This document shows positions 19,123-28,581 of a stretch of 64,000 nucleotides of DNA, piece after piece. The DNA is from Stenotrophomonas rhizophila (GTDB lineage: Bacteria > Pseudomonadota > Gammaproteobacteria > Xanthomonadales > Xanthomonadaceae). A model generated the notes under the pieces. It was not told where the DNA came from and did no database searches. It worked only from the letters and a program-made list of their open reading frames with translations. Every line of letters begins with the position of its first letter. Positions within the stretch are counted from its first letter, which is position 1. Location: contig NZ_RJKV01000002.1 of the NCBI RefSeq assembly GCF_003751305.1, forward strand, positions 434,001 through 498,000. Direction: 5' to 3'. A program made the position numbers and the translations under genes.

Positions 19123-19740
19123 TCAGGGAACATCGATACGCAGCGAGGCGTCGTCGAAGCGCGAGTAGGTGACGGTGATGCGGAACGGTTGACCGTTCGT
19201 CTCGCCCTTGCGCTCGATCTGCACCGGCAGGCCCTGCGCATTGACCCAGTACAGCAGGCCGTCGGGGGCCGCAGTGGCGTGGCGCACCTCGTATTTATGC
19301 GCGCGCTGGCCACCGGCGCGGTCCTCGCCAAGATCGCGCACCGTCAGCTGCGCTGGCTCCAGATCGTCCGGCAGCGGGTTGCGCCACTGCGCCAGCATGC
19401 CTTCGGGCACCGGAATCTGGCGCACTTCGCCGGCACGCTGCAGGAAGAAGGTGCCGCCGATGATCGTCTGCGGGCCATCGTCGGTGATCAGCCGATAGCG
19501 GTCCGGCGCCACGTAGTCCATCTGCGCCTCCAGGGCGCGCGGGCCCTGCATCTTCATCACCGCGTGGAAGCTGCGCAGCTGGCCGAAGCGCTGGCTGGCC
19601 GCCAGCACGGTGGCCACCGGATCGGCGGCCGGTGTCGTCGCCGTCGCGGCAGGTACCGCAGCCACGGGCGTTTCACTGCGTCCGCAGCCACTGAGCAGCA
19701 GGGCGGCGGCGGACAGGGCAAGGGCGGGCAACAGGCGCAT
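19123..19740 (-). CDS. LolA-like outer-membrane lipoprotein-type protein
   Basis: A 205-residue predicted lipoprotein. The lipobox is LLLSGC near residue 19, followed by an Ala/Thr/Pro-rich linker. The folded part resembles the LolA/LolB-like fold (FHAVMKMQGPRALEAQMDYV; later IGGTFFLQRAGEVRQIPVPE and GLPVQIERKG). It probably binds lipid or lipoprotein at the envelope, but this is inferred from the fold. ATG at 19740 is the start of the lipoprotein signal. It is divergent from the WYL regulator. A TATCGT -10-like box followed by GGGG lies 25 bases before the start. Confidence 0.7.
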   Translation of the reverse strand: MRLLPALALSAAALLLSGCGRSETPVAAVPAATATTPAADPVATVLAASQRFGQLRSFHAVMKMQGPRALEAQMDYVAPDRYRLITDDGPQTIIGGTFFLQRAGEVRQIPVPEGMLAQWRNPLPDDLEPAQLTVRDLGEDRAGGQRAHKYEVRHATAAPDGLLYWVNAQGLPVQIERKGETNGQPFRITVTYSRFDDASLRIDVP

Positions 19741-19830
19741 GACGGGCGGCAGCAGGCGGTGGGGGCCCCACGATAGCCGAAGATGCAGCCGAAGCCGCCA
19801 CAACGACGGCGACTCGGACATAATCGGGTC

Positions 19831-20796
19831 ATGGACCGATATGAACGCATCAACGCCCTGCATCGCCTGCTCAAGTCCGCCCGTTACCCGGTAACGGTGG
19901 CGGCCCTGCAGGAAAAACTGGAGTGTTCCCGCGCGACTGTCTACCGCGACCTGGCCTTCCTGCGCGATGCGCTGATGGCGCCGGTGGAAGGCGACGGCGA
20001 GGCGGGCTTCCGCTACCAGGCCGACGAAAGCGACCGCTTCGAGCTGCCGGGCCTGTGGCTCAGCTCGGAAGAACTGCACGCGCTGCTGGCCTCCCAGCAC
20101 CTGCTCTCGCGCACGGGGGGCGGCGTGCTCTCCTCCGTGCTGGCCCCGCTGCAGCAGCGCATCGAAGGCCTGCTGGCCGCGCAGGCCGGCGTCTCCAGCT
20201 GGCCGGTCGACCGGGTCCGGGTGATTCCGCACCGCGGCCGCAAGTTCGATGAAGCCAGCTTCCGCGCGGTCGCCTCGGCGGTACTGGAGCGCAAGCAGCT
20301 GGCCTTTGAGTACCGGGCCCGCTCCACCGATGAGGCGACTCAGCGCACCGTGTCGCCACAGCGCATGACCCATTACCGCGACAACTGGTACCTCGATGCC
20401 TGGGATCACGGCCGCGAAGGCCTGCGCAGCTTCGCGGTGGATCGCATCTACAAGGCACGCGTGATCGATACCACCGCCCGTGATGTGGATGAGACCGAGC
20501 TGGACGAGCAGCTGGGCGCCAGCTACGGCATCTTCTCTGGGCCGCCCAAGGGCTGGGCCACCATCGTGTTCAGTGCCAAGGCCGCACGCTGGGTGGCCGA
20601 TGAGCATTGGCATTCCAAGCAGCAGGGCCGTTTCCTGCCCGATGGCCGCTATGAGCTGAAACTGCCTTACAGCGTCTCGCGCGAACTGCTGATGGACGTG
20701 CTGCACTACGGCTCGGACGCGGAAATCGTGGAGCCGGTGATGCTGCGCGAACAGGCCAAGGCGCTGCTGGCACTGGCGCTGACCAGCTACGAGTAA
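19831..20796 (+). CDS. WYL-domain transcriptional regulator (YafY family)
   Basis: A 321-residue regulator: N-terminal HTH (MDRYERINALHRLLKSARYP; recognition region EKLECSRATVYRDLAFL) and a WYL ligand-sensing domain (RMTHYRDNWYLDAWDHG) with a C-terminal WCX extension. Such proteins often sense nucleotides or nucleic acids and act on DNA-damage or defence genes; the target here is unknown. The ATG at 19831 has no Shine-Dalgarno, and a CATAAT box ends six bases before it, so the message may be leaderless. It lies head to head with the LolA-like gene and could regulate it. Confidence 0.88.
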   Translation: MDRYERINALHRLLKSARYPVTVAALQEKLECSRATVYRDLAFLRDALMAPVEGDGEAGFRYQADESDRFELPGLWLSSEELHALLASQHLLSRTGGGVLSSVLAPLQQRIEGLLAAQAGVSSWPVDRVRVIPHRGRKFDEASFRAVASAVLERKQLAFEYRARSTDEATQRTVSPQRMTHYRDNWYLDAWDHGREGLRSFAVDRIYKARVIDTTARDVDETELDEQLGASYGIFSGPPKGWATIVFSAKAARWVADEHWHSKQQGRFLPDGRYELKLPYSVSRELLMDVLHYGSDAEIVEPVMLREQAKALLALALTSYE

Positions 20797-20909
20797 GCCG
20801 GCCGGGCCGGCATCGGCTCATGCCGTGGGGTCATATGCCCCGGATTCCGCAAGGGCCGGGGCGTGCGGTATCGTGGGGCGTTGCTGCCCTTACGGATCCC
20901 GCTGCCCCC

Positions 20910-21704
20910 ATGAAAAAGTACCTGCTGCTCCCGTTGCTTGCCGCTTCGCTGGCTCTGGCCGCCTGCGGCAAGCCGGCCAATGATTCCAAGAAGCTGGTGG
21001 TTGCCGCCACCGCGGTGCCGCACGCCGAGATCCTCGCGGTGGTCAAGCCGATCCTGGAAAAGGAAGGCCTGACCCTGGACGTGCGCGTCTTCAATGACTA
21101 CGTGCAGCCCAACGACCAGCTGGTGCAGAAGCAGGTTGACGTGAACTACTTCCAGACCGAGCCCTATCTGGACGCCTACAACCGGGACCGCAAGACCGAC
21201 CTGGTCAAGGTGATCGGCGTGCATATCGAGCCCTTCGGTGCGTACTCGCGTCGTTTCAAATCACTGGATGCCCTGCCCAACGGTGCCGACGTGGTGATCC
21301 CCAACGACCCGAGCAACAACAGCCGCGCGCTGATCCTGCTGCACAAGGCTGGCGTGATCACGCTCAAGGACCCGACCAATGCGTTGGCGACCCAGCGTGA
21401 CATCATCGCCAACCCGAAGCAGCTCAAGTTCCGCGAGCTGGACTCGGCGATGCTGCCGCGCGTGCTGGACCAGGTGGATCTGGCCCTGATCAACACCAAC
21501 TACGCGCTGGATGCCGGGCTCAACCCGACCCAGGATGCACTGGCGATCGAAAGCAAGGATTCGCCGTACGTGAACTTCCTCGTCGCGCGTCCGGACAACA
21601 AGGACGATGCCCGCGTGCAGCAGCTGGCCAAGGCCCTGACCGGCCCGGAAGTGAAGGCTTTCATCGCCGAGAAGTACAAGGGCGCGGTCCTCCCGGCATT
21701 CTGA
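20910..21704 (+). CDS. metQ: Methionine-type ABC transporter substrate-binding lipoprotein
   Basis: An NlpA/MetQ-family lipoprotein of 264 residues. The signal ends in the lipobox LAAC, then comes KLVVAATAVPHAEILAVVKPIL. Binding-site features are VNYFQTEPYLDAYN, IPNDPSNNSRALILLHKAG and INTNYALDAGLNP. It should bind D/L-methionine in the periplasm for MetNI. No metN or metI gene is adjacent, so it is an orphan here, like NlpA in E. coli; the permease may be elsewhere. ATG at 20910 is the lipoprotein start. A TATCGTGGGG box lies 31 bases upstream. Confidence 0.9.
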   Translation: MKKYLLLPLLAASLALAACGKPANDSKKLVVAATAVPHAEILAVVKPILEKEGLTLDVRVFNDYVQPNDQLVQKQVDVNYFQTEPYLDAYNRDRKTDLVKVIGVHIEPFGAYSRRFKSLDALPNGADVVIPNDPSNNSRALILLHKAGVITLKDPTNALATQRDIIANPKQLKFRELDSAMLPRVLDQVDLALINTNYALDAGLNPTQDALAIESKDSPYVNFLVARPDNKDDARVQQLAKALTGPEVKAFIAEKYKGAVLPAF

Positions 21705-21716
21705 CCGGCACCCACG

Positions 21717-21740
21717 GTAGAGCCACGGCATGCGTGGCTG
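21717..21740 (+). repeat. GTAG palindrome (SMAG-like variant)
   Basis: GTAG at 21717 followed by AGCCACG (21721-21727), a five-base loop and CGTGGCT (21733-21739). It lies between the convergent metQ and glpK genes. It has the GTAG head and palindrome plan of the other copies but a different stem sequence. Confidence 0.6.
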
Positions 21741-21776
21741 GCCGCGCCCGCGCGGCAATGATCGCCGACGCGGGCC

Positions 21777-23324
<1,548 letters not shown>

Positions 23325-24818
23325 CTACGGCATCGAAACACGCGCCTGCAGCGTGGCGGCCAATGCCTCTCGTTGTGCCGCGTCCACGCGCAAGCCCAGG
23401 TGGCTGCGGCGCCACAGCACGTCGTCAGCCGTGCGGGCCCATTCGTGCGCGATGAGGTAGTCCAGTTCGCGGTCGTAGAGGCCGCCGCCGTGGTCCTGGC
23501 CCAGCGCGTCGAGTGTCTGTGCGCCGGCGAGCAGCCCGACCGCACGGGTGCCGTAGCTGCTGGCCAGACGCTGCAGCAGAGCAGGGGGCAGGCGAGGGTG
23601 GTCACGCTGCAGCGCCTCGGCCACTTCAGCGGCCGTGCCGCCATCGCCCCCCGGCAACGGCGGTCCACCGGCGGTCCACGCCGCGCCCATCTCCGGCAGC
23701 GCAGGTGAGAGCCGCCCCAGCGCGTCCTCGGCCAGTGCGCGGTAGGTGGTGAGCTTGCCGCCCAGCACGCTCAGCAGCGGCGCGCCAGCCGTATCCAGCT
23801 CCAGCCGGTAGTCGCGCGTGACCCGCGATGCATCGCGGTGATGATCGGCCAACAGGGGGCGCACCCCGCTGTAGCGCCAGACGATGTCCGCGGCGCGCAC
23901 CGGAACGCGCACGAACCGGTTCACCGCCTCGAGCAGGTAGGTCTGGTCGTCGGCGCGGGGCTGCACCTGCGCCGGGTCGCCGTCGTAGTCGGTATCGGTG
24001 GTGCCGATCAGGGTGAAGTCCTGTTCGAACGGAATCGCGAACACCACCCGCTGGTCGGGTTGCTGGAACAGGTACGCACTGTCATGGGCGAACAGGCGCG
24101 GCACCACCAGGTGGCTGCCCTGCACCAGTCGCACTCCCAACGGCGCATCGAGTCCGGCCCGTTCCAGCACGGCACCGGCCCACGGCCCACTGGCATTGAC
24201 CACGCAGCGGGCGCGGATGCGCTGCACGTCGCCGTTGGCGGTGCGCAGTACGGCCCACCAGTGATCGTGGTGGCGGATCAATTGTTCGCAGCGGGTGCGT
24301 GTGCGGATGTCGGCGCCGCGCTGATGGGCATCGAGCGCGTTGAGCACCACCAGCCGGGCATCGTTGACGCGTGCATCGGCGTAGGTGAAGCCGGTCCGGT
24401 AGGCGGGCTGCAATGCAGCGCCGCTCCGATCGCGCTGCAGGTCGATGCGCTGCGAGCGCGGGAAATGGGGATTGGCGTGGCCAAGGTGGTCGTAGAGCCA
24501 CAATCCTGCGCGCAGCATCCAGGCCGGGCGCAGGTGGCGCGCATGCGGCAGCACGAAGCGGGTCGGGAGGATCAGATGCGGTGCAAGCCGGCGCAGCGTT
24601 TCGCGCTCGTTGAGCGCCTTGCGCACCAGCGCGAACTCGCCCTGCTGCAGGTAGCGCAGGCCGCCATGGATCAGCTTGGTGCTGGCGCTGGAAGTGTGCG
24701 CAGCCAGGTCATCCTGCTCGCACAGGCAGACCGACAGGCCGCGTCCTGCTGCGTCGCGGGCGATGCCGGCGCCGTTGATGCCCCCGCCCACTACCAGCAC
24801 GTCGAAGGATTCGCTCAT
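23325..24818 (-). CDS. glpD: Aerobic glycerol-3-phosphate dehydrogenase
   Basis: An FAD-dependent membrane-associated dehydrogenase of 497 residues that oxidises glycerol 3-phosphate to dihydroxyacetone phosphate and passes electrons to quinone. The N-terminal FAD site is VLVVGGGINGAGIARDAAGRG. Further marks are STKLIHGGLRYL, GPWAGAVLE, the DTDYDG substrate region and SVLGGKLTTYR. It is the first gene of the leftward glpD-glpK unit, so both steps of glycerol catabolism are together. Confidence 0.96.
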   Translation of the reverse strand: MSESFDVLVVGGGINGAGIARDAAGRGLSVCLCEQDDLAAHTSSASTKLIHGGLRYLQQGEFALVRKALNERETLRRLAPHLILPTRFVLPHARHLRPAWMLRAGLWLYDHLGHANPHFPRSQRIDLQRDRSGAALQPAYRTGFTYADARVNDARLVVLNALDAHQRGADIRTRTRCEQLIRHHDHWWAVLRTANGDVQRIRARCVVNASGPWAGAVLERAGLDAPLGVRLVQGSHLVVPRLFAHDSAYLFQQPDQRVVFAIPFEQDFTLIGTTDTDYDGDPAQVQPRADDQTYLLEAVNRFVRVPVRAADIVWRYSGVRPLLADHHRDASRVTRDYRLELDTAGAPLLSVLGGKLTTYRALAEDALGRLSPALPEMGAAWTAGGPPLPGGDGGTAAEVAEALQRDHPRLPPALLQRLASSYGTRAVGLLAGAQTLDALGQDHGGGLYDRELDYLIAHEWARTADDVLWRRSHLGLRVDAAQREALAATLQARVSMP

Positions 24819-24910
24819 CGGCTCCCCGGGGCGGACCGGTCGGGTCCATCGTCACCCCAGTGTCGGCCACCGGCCGGCAACGCCCGATGAAAGTGGCGGG
24901 CCCCACAACG

Positions 24911-24937
24911 ACAACGGGCCCGCGAGGGGCCCGTTGT
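24911..24937 (-). terminator. Hairpin terminator after the OmpW gene
   Basis: ACAACGGGCCC (24911-24921) pairs perfectly with GGGCCCGTTGT (24927-24937) around a five-base loop. It lies 30 bases past the OmpW stop on the minus strand. The following minus-strand sequence is only moderately T-rich. Confidence 0.65.
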
Positions 24938-24966
24938 GCGTACTGCGTGGACGCGGAACGGCGTGC

Positions 24967-25599
24967 TTAGAAGCGCGCGCCGATGCCGAAGCCTACGGTC
25001 CACGGATCCAGCTTGGCCTTGTCGCCGGTGCCTTCACCGTTGACGGTCAGCTCCGGGCGCGAATGCATGTAGCGGGCATCGGCACGGGCGAACCAGGTGC
25101 TGTTGATGTTCATGTCCACGCCGACGGTGCCGATCGCGCCCTTGGCGGTCTTCACGCCGATGTGGCCGATGTCGCTGGCGAGGTCTTCATTGCTGAAGTT
25201 GGACTCGTAGTAACCGGCGCCCACGAACGGACGGAACACGTTGTCGGCCTGGCCGAAGTGGTACTGGCCGCTCAACGCGATCGGCTGCTGCTCGACCGTG
25301 CCCAGGCGGGCGCCATCAGTGCCGCGCACGCGGTGATCGAACTTGTCGGCTGCGCCCCACAGTTCCACGGCCCAGTTGTCGTTGATGTAGTAGCTGAAGC
25401 TCAGGGTCGGGGCCGGGCCGCCGTCCACCTTGCGCACGCCATCGAGCGGATCGTTCTTCGGCTGCAGCAGCGAGACGCCGCCGACGACGGCGAAGTGCTT
25501 GCCAGAAGCGGTATCAACAGTGCTGTCCTGCGCGAAAGCAGCCGGCGCAAAAGTAAGAGCAGTCAGGGTAGCCAGGGTCAGGGTACGGATGGAGCGCAT
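24967..25599 (-). CDS. ompW: OmpW-family outer-membrane protein
   Basis: An eight-stranded outer-membrane barrel of 210 residues. The signal peptide ends AFAQD. The body has FAVVGGVSLLQPKNDP, the family stretch PTLSFSYYINDNWAVELWGA, FRPFVGAGYYESNF, FARADARYM, and the C-terminal GFGIGARF. OmpW proteins carry small hydrophobic molecules across the outer membrane. ATG at 25599 follows AGGAG. It is a single gene with its own terminator. I looked for an FNR-type TTGAT-N4-ATCAA site upstream and did not see one. Confidence 0.92.
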   Translation of the reverse strand: MRSIRTLTLATLTALTFAPAAFAQDSTVDTASGKHFAVVGGVSLLQPKNDPLDGVRKVDGGPAPTLSFSYYINDNWAVELWGAADKFDHRVRGTDGARLGTVEQQPIALSGQYHFGQADNVFRPFVGAGYYESNFSNEDLASDIGHIGVKTAKGAIGTVGVDMNINSTWFARADARYMHSRPELTVNGEGTGDKAKLDPWTVGFGIGARF

Positions 25600-25791
25600 G
25601 GGGGAATCTCCTCAGGATGTTTTTGTTCTGGGCCCCGGTGTTGTGGGGCGAGGCAACCGTAGTCCTCGCAATCTGAATCGCGTCCGACGCACGTTAAAAT
25701 TTAGTTGTTTCCATTCAGCGATCAGTGCAAAACCGCTGTATTTACAGGCGATCATGCAACTCCTGACATTCATGCATCTGGCGATGGTGTG

Positions 25792-26313
25792 ATGAAAACG
25801 ACAACGTGCATCGGCTTCCCTGCGCAGCTGAACGTCGACTGCCGCGTGCTGGTACTCGGTTCGATGCCAGGTGTCGCATCACTGCAGGCGGCGCAGTACT
25901 ACGCCCATCCGCGCAATCGTTTCTGGCCGCTGATGGGCGTGCTGTGCGGAATCGACGCGACGCTTTCTTATCCGGATCGCGTGCGCGCATTGAACGCGCG
26001 CGGTGTGGGCGTGTGGGATGTGATCGGGCAGTGCGAGCGACGCGGCAGCCTGGATGCGTCGATCGTGCGCGGCAGTGAAGTGCCCAATGCGCTTGGGGCA
26101 CTGATCGACGGATTGCCTGCGCTGCGTGCGATCGCCTGCAATGGCGGCACCGCGTACCGGGCGTTCCAGCGTTTCATCGTGCCGGCGCTGCTCGATGCGG
26201 CGCGCGAGGTGCCGGTCTGGTCGCTGCCCTCCACCAGCCCGGCCAACGCGGCCTGGCCGTTGCCCCGGCTGGTGGAGGCATGGCAACCGCTGGCCGATGC
26301 CATCCGGCGCTGA
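25792..26313 (+). CDS. DNA-deoxyinosine glycosylase (UDG superfamily, family 6-like)
   Basis: A 173-residue protein of the uracil-DNA glycosylase superfamily, hypoxanthine-DNA glycosylase branch. Motif 1 is LGSMPGVASLQAAQYYAHPR followed by NRFWPLMG. The second motif is LPSTSPANAAW. Members remove hypoxanthine (deaminated adenine) from DNA. The ATG at 25792 gives the family N-terminus; the ribosome site is weak. It is a single gene between ompW and the pyruvate dehydrogenase genes. Confidence 0.85.
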   Translation: MKTTTCIGFPAQLNVDCRVLVLGSMPGVASLQAAQYYAHPRNRFWPLMGVLCGIDATLSYPDRVRALNARGVGVWDVIGQCERRGSLDASIVRGSEVPNALGALIDGLPALRAIACNGGTAYRAFQRFIVPALLDAAREVPVWSLPSTSPANAAWPLPRLVEAWQPLADAIRR

Positions 26314-26447
26314 GGCGGGGACAGCGCTGGACAATACGGTACCGACTGGAAAATTCCGCTTTGCACTGTGCCAAGCCCAATCCGGCAAAAGCAGATGCCT
26401 GCAACAGCCTGTCCCGGGACAGCGGCGCTGAAAATTCGCCAAGCTGG

Positions 26448-26476
26448 TTGGCGCTGGCGCGCGAAGCCCCCACAAT
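26448..26476 (+). promoter_or_regulatory. Candidate sigma-70 promoter of the E2-E3 operon
   Basis: TTGGCG (26448-26453), a 17-base spacer and CACAAT (26471-26476). Transcription would start near 26483, about 30 bases before the aceF ATG, and leave GGAG in the leader. The -35 matches TTGACA at four of six positions, as does the -10 with TATAAT. Confidence 0.4.
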
Positions 26477-26513
26477 AGGCGATTCCCTACACCAGATTGC
26501 CGGAGTTTTCCCC

Positions 26514-27920
26514 ATGGCCGAAATCAAGGAAGCACTTGTCCCCGATATCGGTGACTACAGCGATATCCCGGTAATCGAGGTGCTGGTCGCCGTTGGAGAT
26601 ACCGTCAAGAAAGACCAGGGTCTGGTGACGCTGGAATCGGACAAGGCTACGATGGAAGTGCCGTCCTCGGTGGCCGGTATCGTCAAGGAAATCAAGGTCA
26701 AGATCGGCGACAACCTCTCCGAGGGCAAGCTTGTGGCCCTGATCGAAGTCAGCGAAGCCGCCGCGGCGCCGGCTGCTGCTGCTGCCCCGGCTGCCCCTGC
26801 TGCCAAGGCCGAAGCCGCCGAGACCGCGACCAAGGTCGAGCCGGTCGCCACCCCGGCCGAGCCGGACAAGCTGGCCGCCCGTGATATCGAGCAGTCCGCC
26901 GCCAAGCCGACCCAGCCGGCCCCGGCCGCCGCTGCCCCGTCGGGTGGCTCGCCGACCAGCCCGCCGGTGGCCTTCAACGCCGACAGCGTGCTGCCGCAGA
27001 AGGTGCCCTACGCTTCGCCGGCCGTGCGCGTGTTCGCCCGCGAGCTGGGCGTGGACCTGAACCAGCTGAGCGGCACCGAGAAGGGTGGCCGCATCACCAA
27101 GTCCGACGTGCAGAAGTTCGTGAAGTCGGCCCTGGCCGGCGGCGGCGCTGCCACCGGCGGTACCGTGGCGGCCGGTGGCGGTCTGAGCCTGCTGGCCTGG
27201 CCGAAGGTCGACTTCAGCAAGTTCGGTGAGGTCGAGGTCCAGCCGCTGTCCCGGATCAAGAAGATCTCCGGCGCGAACCTGGCCCGCAACTGGGCGATGA
27301 TTCCGCATGTCACCCAGTTCGAGCAGGCCGACATCACCGAGCTGGAAGCCCTGCGCGTGGCGCTGAACAAGGAAAACGAGAAGGCCGGCATCAAGCTGAC
27401 CATGCTCGCCTTCCTGGTCAAGGCCAGCGCCGCGGCGCTGAAGAAGTTCCCGGAGTTCAACGCCTCGCTGGATGCCAGCGGCGAAAACCTGACCCTGAAG
27501 AGGTACTTCAACATCGGTTTCGCGGCCGATACGCCGAGCGGCCTGGTCGTGCCGGTGATCCGCGACGTCGACAAGAAGGGTGTGGTGCAGATCGCGCAGG
27601 AATCCGGCGAACTGGCCAAGAAGGCCCGCGACGGCAAGCTCGGCCCGGCCGACATGAGCGGTGGCTGCTTCTCGATCAGCTCGCTGGGCGGCATCGGTGG
27701 CACGGCGTTCACCCCGATCGTCAATGCACCGGAAGTGGCCATCCTGGGCGTGTCCAAGTCGTCGATCCAGCCGGTGTGGAATGGCAAGGAGTTCGCCCCG
27801 AAGCTGATGCTGCCGCTGTCGCTGAGCTATGACCACCGCGTCATCGACGGCGCACTGGCCGCCCGCTTCACCACCTACCTCTCGCAGGTGCTGGCCGACA
27901 TGCGGCGCGTCCTGCTGTGA
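26514..27920 (+). CDS. aceF: Pyruvate dehydrogenase E2, dihydrolipoamide acetyltransferase
   Basis: The 468-residue acetyltransferase core of pyruvate dehydrogenase. It has one lipoyl domain (1-80, lipoyl Lys44 in LESDKATMEVPSS) and an Ala/Pro-rich linker. A peripheral-subunit binding domain (ASPAVRVFARELGVDLNQ) and a catalytic domain ending in DHRVIDGALAARF (catalytic His) follow. It transfers acetyl from lipoyl to CoA. ATG at 26514 has GGAG eight bases upstream. aceE is not in the window. Its stop overlaps the next gene's start in a GTGA motif. Confidence 0.95.
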   Translation: MAEIKEALVPDIGDYSDIPVIEVLVAVGDTVKKDQGLVTLESDKATMEVPSSVAGIVKEIKVKIGDNLSEGKLVALIEVSEAAAAPAAAAAPAAPAAKAEAAETATKVEPVATPAEPDKLAARDIEQSAAKPTQPAPAAAAPSGGSPTSPPVAFNADSVLPQKVPYASPAVRVFARELGVDLNQLSGTEKGGRITKSDVQKFVKSALAGGGAATGGTVAAGGGLSLLAWPKVDFSKFGEVEVQPLSRIKKISGANLARNWAMIPHVTQFEQADITELEALRVALNKENEKAGIKLTMLAFLVKASAAALKKFPEFNASLDASGENLTLKRYFNIGFAADTPSGLVVPVIRDVDKKGVVQIAQESGELAKKARDGKLGPADMSGGCFSISSLGGIGGTAFTPIVNAPEVAILGVSKSSIQPVWNGKEFAPKLMLPLSLSYDHRVIDGALAARFTTYLSQVLADMRRVLL

Positions 27921-28564
27921 AGCAGGGCCTGGTCCTGGCCGGGCTGCTGATGGCGCTGCCGATGGCGCAGGCGGGCGCGCGCGAATGCGCGTCCGACCTG
28001 GGTCATGGCTGGCCACCGGCGGTCGGCAACTATGGCCAGGCAGTGGAAACCCTGTTCGACGGCAAGGCGCAGCCGGCGCTGTCGCTGGTCAGCCTGCCCA
28101 AGAGTGGCGTGGAGACCGGCGTGGCGTTGCTGCCCGGTACCCAGGACCAGGAGTGGACCCTGCGCTACAGCCGGGCCGACAAGCGCGTCTACACCTGGAA
28201 CAGCGGTGCCCGCCAGGGCGGCGTGGAACTGCGCGTGGACCAGGAACCGGACCAGTACCAGGTCAGCATCCCGGCGCTGTTGGCGCAGCGTTTGCTGCAC
28301 AGCTGGCAGGCCGCATTGGCCGCGCAGGTACCGGGCGACCGCAAGGCGCCGGTGCTGGAGGGTCACGTGCTGTCCTTCACCGTGGATGGCCAGCGATACA
28401 GCGGCACCCGGCCGGAGTGCGGTGCGGGCCGGCTGATGATGAAACAGGTGGCGCTGCTGATCGAAGCCAGCGACACCAAGGAAAAGAAGCTCGACCGTCG
28501 CTGGAAAGATCTGGACGAGTCGCTCGACGAACTGCAGCAACTGCTCGGCGGCAAGGCCGGCTGA
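27917..28564 (+). CDS. Exported protein of unknown function between E2 and E3
   Basis: A 215-residue protein starting with GTG at 27917, overlapping the aceF stop (GTGA). It has a signal peptide (KQGLVLAGLLMALPMAQAGA, cleavage near 20). The mature part is rich in beta structure (SLVSLPKSGVETGVALLPG, VELRVDQEPDQYQVSIP). Two cysteines, one near the mature N-terminus and one in RPECGAGR, could form a disulfide. The C-terminus is helical and charged (KKLDRRWKDLDESLDELQQL). I do not recognise a family. The overlap and the short gap to lpdA show it is translated as part of the pyruvate dehydrogenase operon, although it should act outside the cytoplasm. Confidence 0.75.
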   Translation: MKQGLVLAGLLMALPMAQAGARECASDLGHGWPPAVGNYGQAVETLFDGKAQPALSLVSLPKSGVETGVALLPGTQDQEWTLRYSRADKRVYTWNSGARQGGVELRVDQEPDQYQVSIPALLAQRLLHSWQAALAAQVPGDRKAPVLEGHVLSFTVDGQRYSGTRPECGAGRLMMKQVALLIEASDTKEKKLDRRWKDLDESLDELQQLLGGKAG

Positions 28565-28581
28565 GCACCAGGAGAACACGA

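Noticed and set aside
20797..20909. SAM or other riboswitch in front of metQ
   Set aside because: The leader after the likely -10 box is about 30 bases and no multi-stem aptamer can be drawn.
25600..25791. FNR box upstream of ompW
   Set aside because: ompW is often FNR-controlled, but no TTGAT-N4-ATCAA or close variant is present in this gap.
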